A DNA stretch of 64,000 nucleotides from Zoogloea sp. (GTDB lineage: Bacteria; Pseudomonadota; Gammaproteobacteria; Burkholderiales; Rhodocyclaceae), in assembly GCF_017302315.1 (NCBI RefSeq), contig NZ_JAFLDT010000010.1, positions 1 through 64,000 of the forward strand, given 5' to 3'. Below, piece by piece: positions 61,116 to 64,000 of this stretch. The notes beneath the pieces are model-generated. The model made no database searches. It worked only from the letters and a program-made list of their open reading frames with translations, and was not told where the DNA came from. Every line of letters starts with the position of its first letter. The stretch's first letter is position 1. Position numbers and translations under genes: made by a program.

Positions 61116-62572
61116 GAGTCTCTTCCGTCGGTGATTTGAGAAGGCATCCCCTCGCTCGGCGACCAGCCACCGCCAAGGGCCTTGTAGAGCTGGATCAGGG
61201 CCGTGACACGTTCGGCGTCGGCTGAAGCCAGACTGTCCTCTACCGCAAGCAAGGTACGTTCGGTTGTCAGCACGGTCTGGAAGTCAATCAGGCCGGCGTT
61301 GTAGCGGTGACGCGCCAGCAAGGCCGCATTGCGCGCGGCACCGACGGCACTGATCAGCGCCTGCTGCCGTTCCCCCCCGCCCGAGAGGGCAACCAGCGCG
61401 TTCTGCACGTCCTCCAGGGCCGTCAGCACAACCTTGTCGTAGGCAGCGCGCTTCTGCGCACGGAGGGCATTCTGGATCTCGACCTGGGCGCGCAGTCGCC
61501 CGGCATCAAACACCGGGCCGGCCACGGCCCCGGCAAGGGAGCGGGCAATCTGTCCTCCCCCGCTGAAGGTGGACAGTCCGAGGGCCTGCAGGCCAATGGA
61601 CCCTGACAGACTGAAACTTGGGTAACGGGCTGCCTCAGCCTGACCAAGCCGAGCCGTCTCGGCCGCCAAGCGGCGCTCTGCGGCCTGTACATCCGGGCGC
61701 TGACGCAGGGTTTCGGCTGGAATGCGAAGGGCGATATCCGGTGGCAGGGTCGGCAGCGTCTCCGTGCCCGCTTTGCTGAGCTGCTCGTGCAGGCTGCCCG
61801 GGGTACGGCCGGTGAGCGTGGCCAGGCGATGCTCGGCAGCGGCTCGGCCACTATCGAGTGCGGGAATGGCAGCCCGGGTCGTGTCTCGATTGCTGCGTGC
61901 CTGCTCCACCTCAAGACTGCCGACCAACCCGGCCTGGGCTCGCCAATCCGTGATCTGCAGGGTTTCAGACTGGCTGCCCAGATTGTCCCGGGCAATCGCC
62001 AGGCGCGCCTGATAGGCCCGCAGCTCCACGTAATTGAGCGCCACTTCGGCCACCAGACTGACCCGGGTTGCCCTCATGTCCGCGACGGTCGCGTCCAGAT
62101 CAGCCTCGGCCGCCTCCAATGCCCTGCGTGCCCCCCCGAAGACATCGGGCTCCCAGCTCGCATCGAAGCCCGCCGCGTAGAGGGTCTTGTCCGCCCCAAG
62201 GGCGGTGCTTCGCGTCACGCCCGTGGATGCGCCGACCGTCGGAAACCGGTTGGCCGATGCCAGATCCCGATTGGCACGGGCCGCCCGCAAGGCCGCACCG
62301 GCGCTGCGCAGATCCGGGTTGGCCCTGAGGGCATCCTCGATCAGGCTGGTGAGTTGCGGGTCGGACAACTGTTCCCACCAACGCGCCAGGCCATCCCCCG
62401 TCTCCGGGATCGTGCCGACGGTCGACACCGCTTGCCAGGCGGCTGGAACGGGCGTTTCAGGTACCCGGTAATCCGGGCCGACGCTGGCACACGCGCCAAG
62501 CAAACTGGCAAGCAGCACCGGCAGCAGGCGGCGGACCGGGGTCGATGGGGCAATGAAAATGGAGGGGAACAT
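61112..62572 (-). CDS. NodT-family outer-membrane efflux lipoprotein
   Basis: Outer-membrane channel of 486 residues, first gene of the exporter operon. The lipobox LLASLLGAC puts the lipidated Cys near residue 27, followed by GPDYRVPETPVPAAW, the standard NodT N-terminus; two TolC-type repeats come after. I start at 62572; a Met at 62620 would add 16 residues before the signal. No clear ribosome site precedes either. With adaptor, ATPase and permease it forms a complete tripartite pump for a drug, peptide or lipid. Confidence 0.92.
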   Translation of the reverse strand: MFPSIFIAPSTPVRRLLPVLLASLLGACASVGPDYRVPETPVPAAWQAVSTVGTIPETGDGLARWWEQLSDPQLTSLIEDALRANPDLRSAGAALRAARANRDLASANRFPTVGASTGVTRSTALGADKTLYAAGFDASWEPDVFGGARRALEAAEADLDATVADMRATRVSLVAEVALNYVELRAYQARLAIARDNLGSQSETLQITDWRAQAGLVGSLEVEQARSNRDTTRAAIPALDSGRAAAEHRLATLTGRTPGSLHEQLSKAGTETLPTLPPDIALRIPAETLRQRPDVQAAERRLAAETARLGQAEAARYPSFSLSGSIGLQALGLSTFSGGGQIARSLAGAVAGPVFDAGRLRAQVEIQNALRAQKRAAYDKVVLTALEDVQNALVALSGGGERQQALISAVGAARNAALLARHRYNAGLIDFQTVLTTERTLLAVEDSLASADAERVTALIQLYKALGGGWSPSEGMPSQITDGRDS

Positions 62573-63080
62573 GAATGCAAGCTTGAAGCTCTGCGCGCAG
62601 CGCAGCGACAGGCAGATCATTCACTTTTCACGGGTTAGCTGCAGTTAGCCCAATGTAAAGCTGAGTGAAGACCATAGAGTCGGACAGCATCCGGCTCAAA
62701 TCACCTGCCTACGTGCGCCCATGCCGAGGGATCGGGATAGGGGCGGCAAGATTTCCGGACCGACCCGTCCCATACCACCCGGCATGCGGGCCCGCAACCT
62801 CAGCGCTCTGAGCCGTTGACGTCATGAGGGCCGAGGCACACCGAGCCGTACCAGAAGGCATAGCCCGGAAATTTCCGGCGAGAGCTCGGAGCTACAGCCA
62901 TCGTCGCTTCATTGACCGTCAGATCGAGTCACCTGCGGGAACCGATCCCTCGGGTGTTTATTGGGCTGGACGTGAGCATCTCCACCCATCCGCCTCGTCC
63001 CCTCCAGCCCGCGTCTAAAGGCGCTGCCAATGCGACAACAATCGCACCCTTTCAGTTGCGCTTCGTCTCGTTCGCTACGA
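62573..63080. other. Non-coding gap of about 500 bp
   Basis: The largest gap in the window. I see no convincing gene on either strand: open frames of 60-125 codons lack ribosome sites and domain patterns. At 62631-62650 a 20-nt near-palindrome centred on CTGCAG (with G-U pairs) could form a hairpin in the 5' region of the NodT gene. The promoter of the exporter operon should be here but no clear hexamer pair stands out. Confidence 0.5.
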
Positions 63081-63194
63081 TCACCTTGCAGCGGGAGTGT
63101 CACCCATCGGAGTACCCTCATGCTCCGCACACAACCAGGACGAAATTCCCTCAAACTCGGGCACTTCGTTGTAGATGTACGCCTGCCCCTCCAT
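63081..63194 (-). CDS. Possible 37-residue ORF coupled to the flotillin gene
   Basis: A short frame starts with an ATG that shares a base with the flotillin stop (TGATG) and runs 37 codons to TGA. The product would be acidic with one Cys (MEGQAYIYNEVPEFEGISSW at the start). Only the stop/start overlap, common for real genes in this genome, speaks for it. No homologue is recognised, and chance is a fair alternative. Confidence 0.3.
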   Translation of the reverse strand: MEGQAYIYNEVPEFEGISSWLCAEHEGTPMGDTPAAR

Positions 63195-64000
63195 CAAACG
63201 TTAGCTTGCGTCGCTCCATCGACCTCTTCCGGCTTTACCAGCATCCCGCCCAGGGCCTGGGCAATCCCGGTGATGCCCTCATTGGATAGCCCGGCATCCT
63301 TCATGACCGCATCGACGATGGGCTTGGCCAATTGGTACTGCAACGCTGAGTTCATCACCTGTTCCGGAAACGTGGCCCCACCCGCGCCGCCAGCACCCGG
63401 GGTGCCAGACGTGCCACCCTGTGTGCCGGGCACCCCGCTGACCTGGAAGATACGGATCGAGTCGATTTTCTCCATTGGCCGCACGGCCTGCTCGAGGATG
63501 TTGGGCAGTTGCTGAAGCAGCAGGGTGCGCACCTGCAGGTCCACCTGCGCCGCCGACAGGGTATTGAGTGCCTCATTGATGGCCCGCTTGCCGGCGGCCT
63601 CCGCCAGGGCTGCAGCCTGACGAGCCGTGGCTTCGATGGTGATGGCGTCGGCCCGGTCGAGAGCGGCTTCCTTTTCGGCGGAGGCCGACACCTTGATGGC
63701 AATGGCGCTCTGTTCGGCTTCCTTCGATGCTTCGATCAACTGGATGCTCTTCTCCCGCTCGGCCACGGCCACCTGTCGGGCGGTATTGACCAGCTCCTCC
63801 GCCTTCACCGCCTCTGCCCGGGCCAGGTTGGCGGCCGCGTCAGCATCGGACTGCTCGCGGGATTTGGTGGCAATGGCGATCTGGGTGTCCTGGCGGGCAA
63901 TCTCCACCTGCTTGCGCTGCTCGGCCCTCTGCATCTCGGTCTTTCGCTCGAGCTCAATTTCCCGGGTCTGCACCGCCAGATTCTTGTCGATCTCCCGCGT
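63194..64000 (-). CDS. Flotillin/SPFH-family protein, 5' part outside the window
   Basis: C-terminal 268 residues of a flotillin-like (YqiK/FloT) membrane-scaffold protein; the frame continues past the right edge. The visible part is the flotillin domain: a long charged coiled coil of Glu/Ala/Lys/Arg with repeated EA and AEAVKAEE patterns, followed by LRTLL-type QVDLQ and LLLQQLPNILEQAVRPMEKI. A Gly/Thr/Pro linker (GTQGGTSGTPGAGG) then leads to a short helical end. Members organise membrane microdomains. The SPFH domain and membrane anchor are not visible here. Confidence 0.85.
   Translation of the reverse strand, partial: TREIDKNLAVQTREIELERKTEMQRAEQRKQVEIARQDTQIAIATKSREQSDADAAANLARAEAVKAEELVNTARQVAVAEREKSIQLIEASKEAEQSAIAIKVSASAEKEAALDRADAITIEATARQAAALAEAAGKRAINEALNTLSAAQVDLQVRTLLLQQLPNILEQAVRPMEKIDSIRIFQVSGVPGTQGGTSGTPGAGGAGGATFPEQVMNSALQYQLAKPIVDAVMKDAGLSNEGITGIAQALGGMLVKPEEVDGATQANV

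Noticed and set aside
63005..63190. Longer gene fragment downstream of flotillin
   Set aside because: Stops occur in all frames beyond the 37-codon frame and no domain pattern can be seen.
62912..63289. Open frame of 125 codons with VFIGLDVS, like the start of an IS110 transposase
   Set aside because: Only eight residues match; the rest shows no DEDD motif or domain pattern, no ends or target repeats are visible, and the frame runs antisense into the flotillin gene.
1..64000. CRISPR array, prophage, insertion sequence, tRNA or rRNA genes
   Set aside because: No regularly spaced repeats, integrase, transposase, cloverleaf or rRNA-like stretches were found; nearly all sequence is in recognisable core genes.

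Overview
This 64 kb window is one high-GC, densely packed stretch of core bacterial chromosome. It shows no phage, insertion sequence, CRISPR array, tRNA or rRNA. The gene set and neighbourhoods point to a betaproteobacterium, most like the Rhodocyclales. The main pointers are yqgE-ruvX-pyrR-pyrB-pyrC', glyA-nrdR-ribD, rhodanese-grxC-secB-gpsA, aat-bpt and rsxABCDGE-nth, plus many ATGA-type stop/start overlaps. The order-level placement is inference from gene content, not from a marker search.

Layout, 1-26 kb. A heavy-metal-type RND efflux operon (adaptor, pump, DUF3240 protein, outer-membrane channel) is cut by the left edge. Next come a DnaQ-fold exonuclease, a YfiM-like protein, a cytochrome b561/cytochrome c' pair, a MipA/OmpV barrel, a haem-binding DUF3365 protein, DUF2789 and an HD-GYP phosphodiesterase. 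A chain of overlapping genes follows (uppP, two alpha/beta hydrolases, a methyltransferase), then a photolyase, the pyrimidine cluster with a dihydroorotase-like protein lacking its metal-binding HxH, a diguanylate cyclase, an M48 protease/YjgN pair and a TRAP transporter without a visible binding-protein gene.

Layout, 26-46 kb. A histidine phosphatase and a chemoreceptor with a good sigma-28 promoter precede glyA-nrdR-ribD. A translationally coupled, apparently uncharacterised envelope operon follows (beta-propeller, deacetylase-like protein, fatty-acid-hydroxylase-like membrane protein). Then come moeB, an orphan HMA-like small protein, a CtpA-type protease, an ArsR regulator heading rhodanese-grxC-secB-SH3-gpsA, trmL, comF, bioB-bioC, a HAD nucleotidase and aroG-serB.

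Layout, 46-64 kb. An NlpC/P60 peptidase sits behind a promoter that would make its mRNA leaderless. It is followed by the N-degron transferases aat and bpt, a small predicted barrel, pyrD, the complete Rsx/Rnf electron-transport operon with nth, DUF1841, hflX, a 121-bp imperfect palindrome, and a MacAB-type tripartite exporter with a NodT-type channel. The right edge cuts a flotillin-like protein. The only gap above 300 bp is between the NodT channel and the flotillin region.

Signalling genes (GGDEF, HD-GYP, chemoreceptor) and redox genes (b561, c', DUF3365, Rnf) suggest a motile, respiratory, redox-flexible organism. Several AT-rich perfect inverted repeats stand immediately upstream of genes (DUF3365, GGDEF, bioB, aroG, NlpC/P60) and are the most testable regulatory signals.
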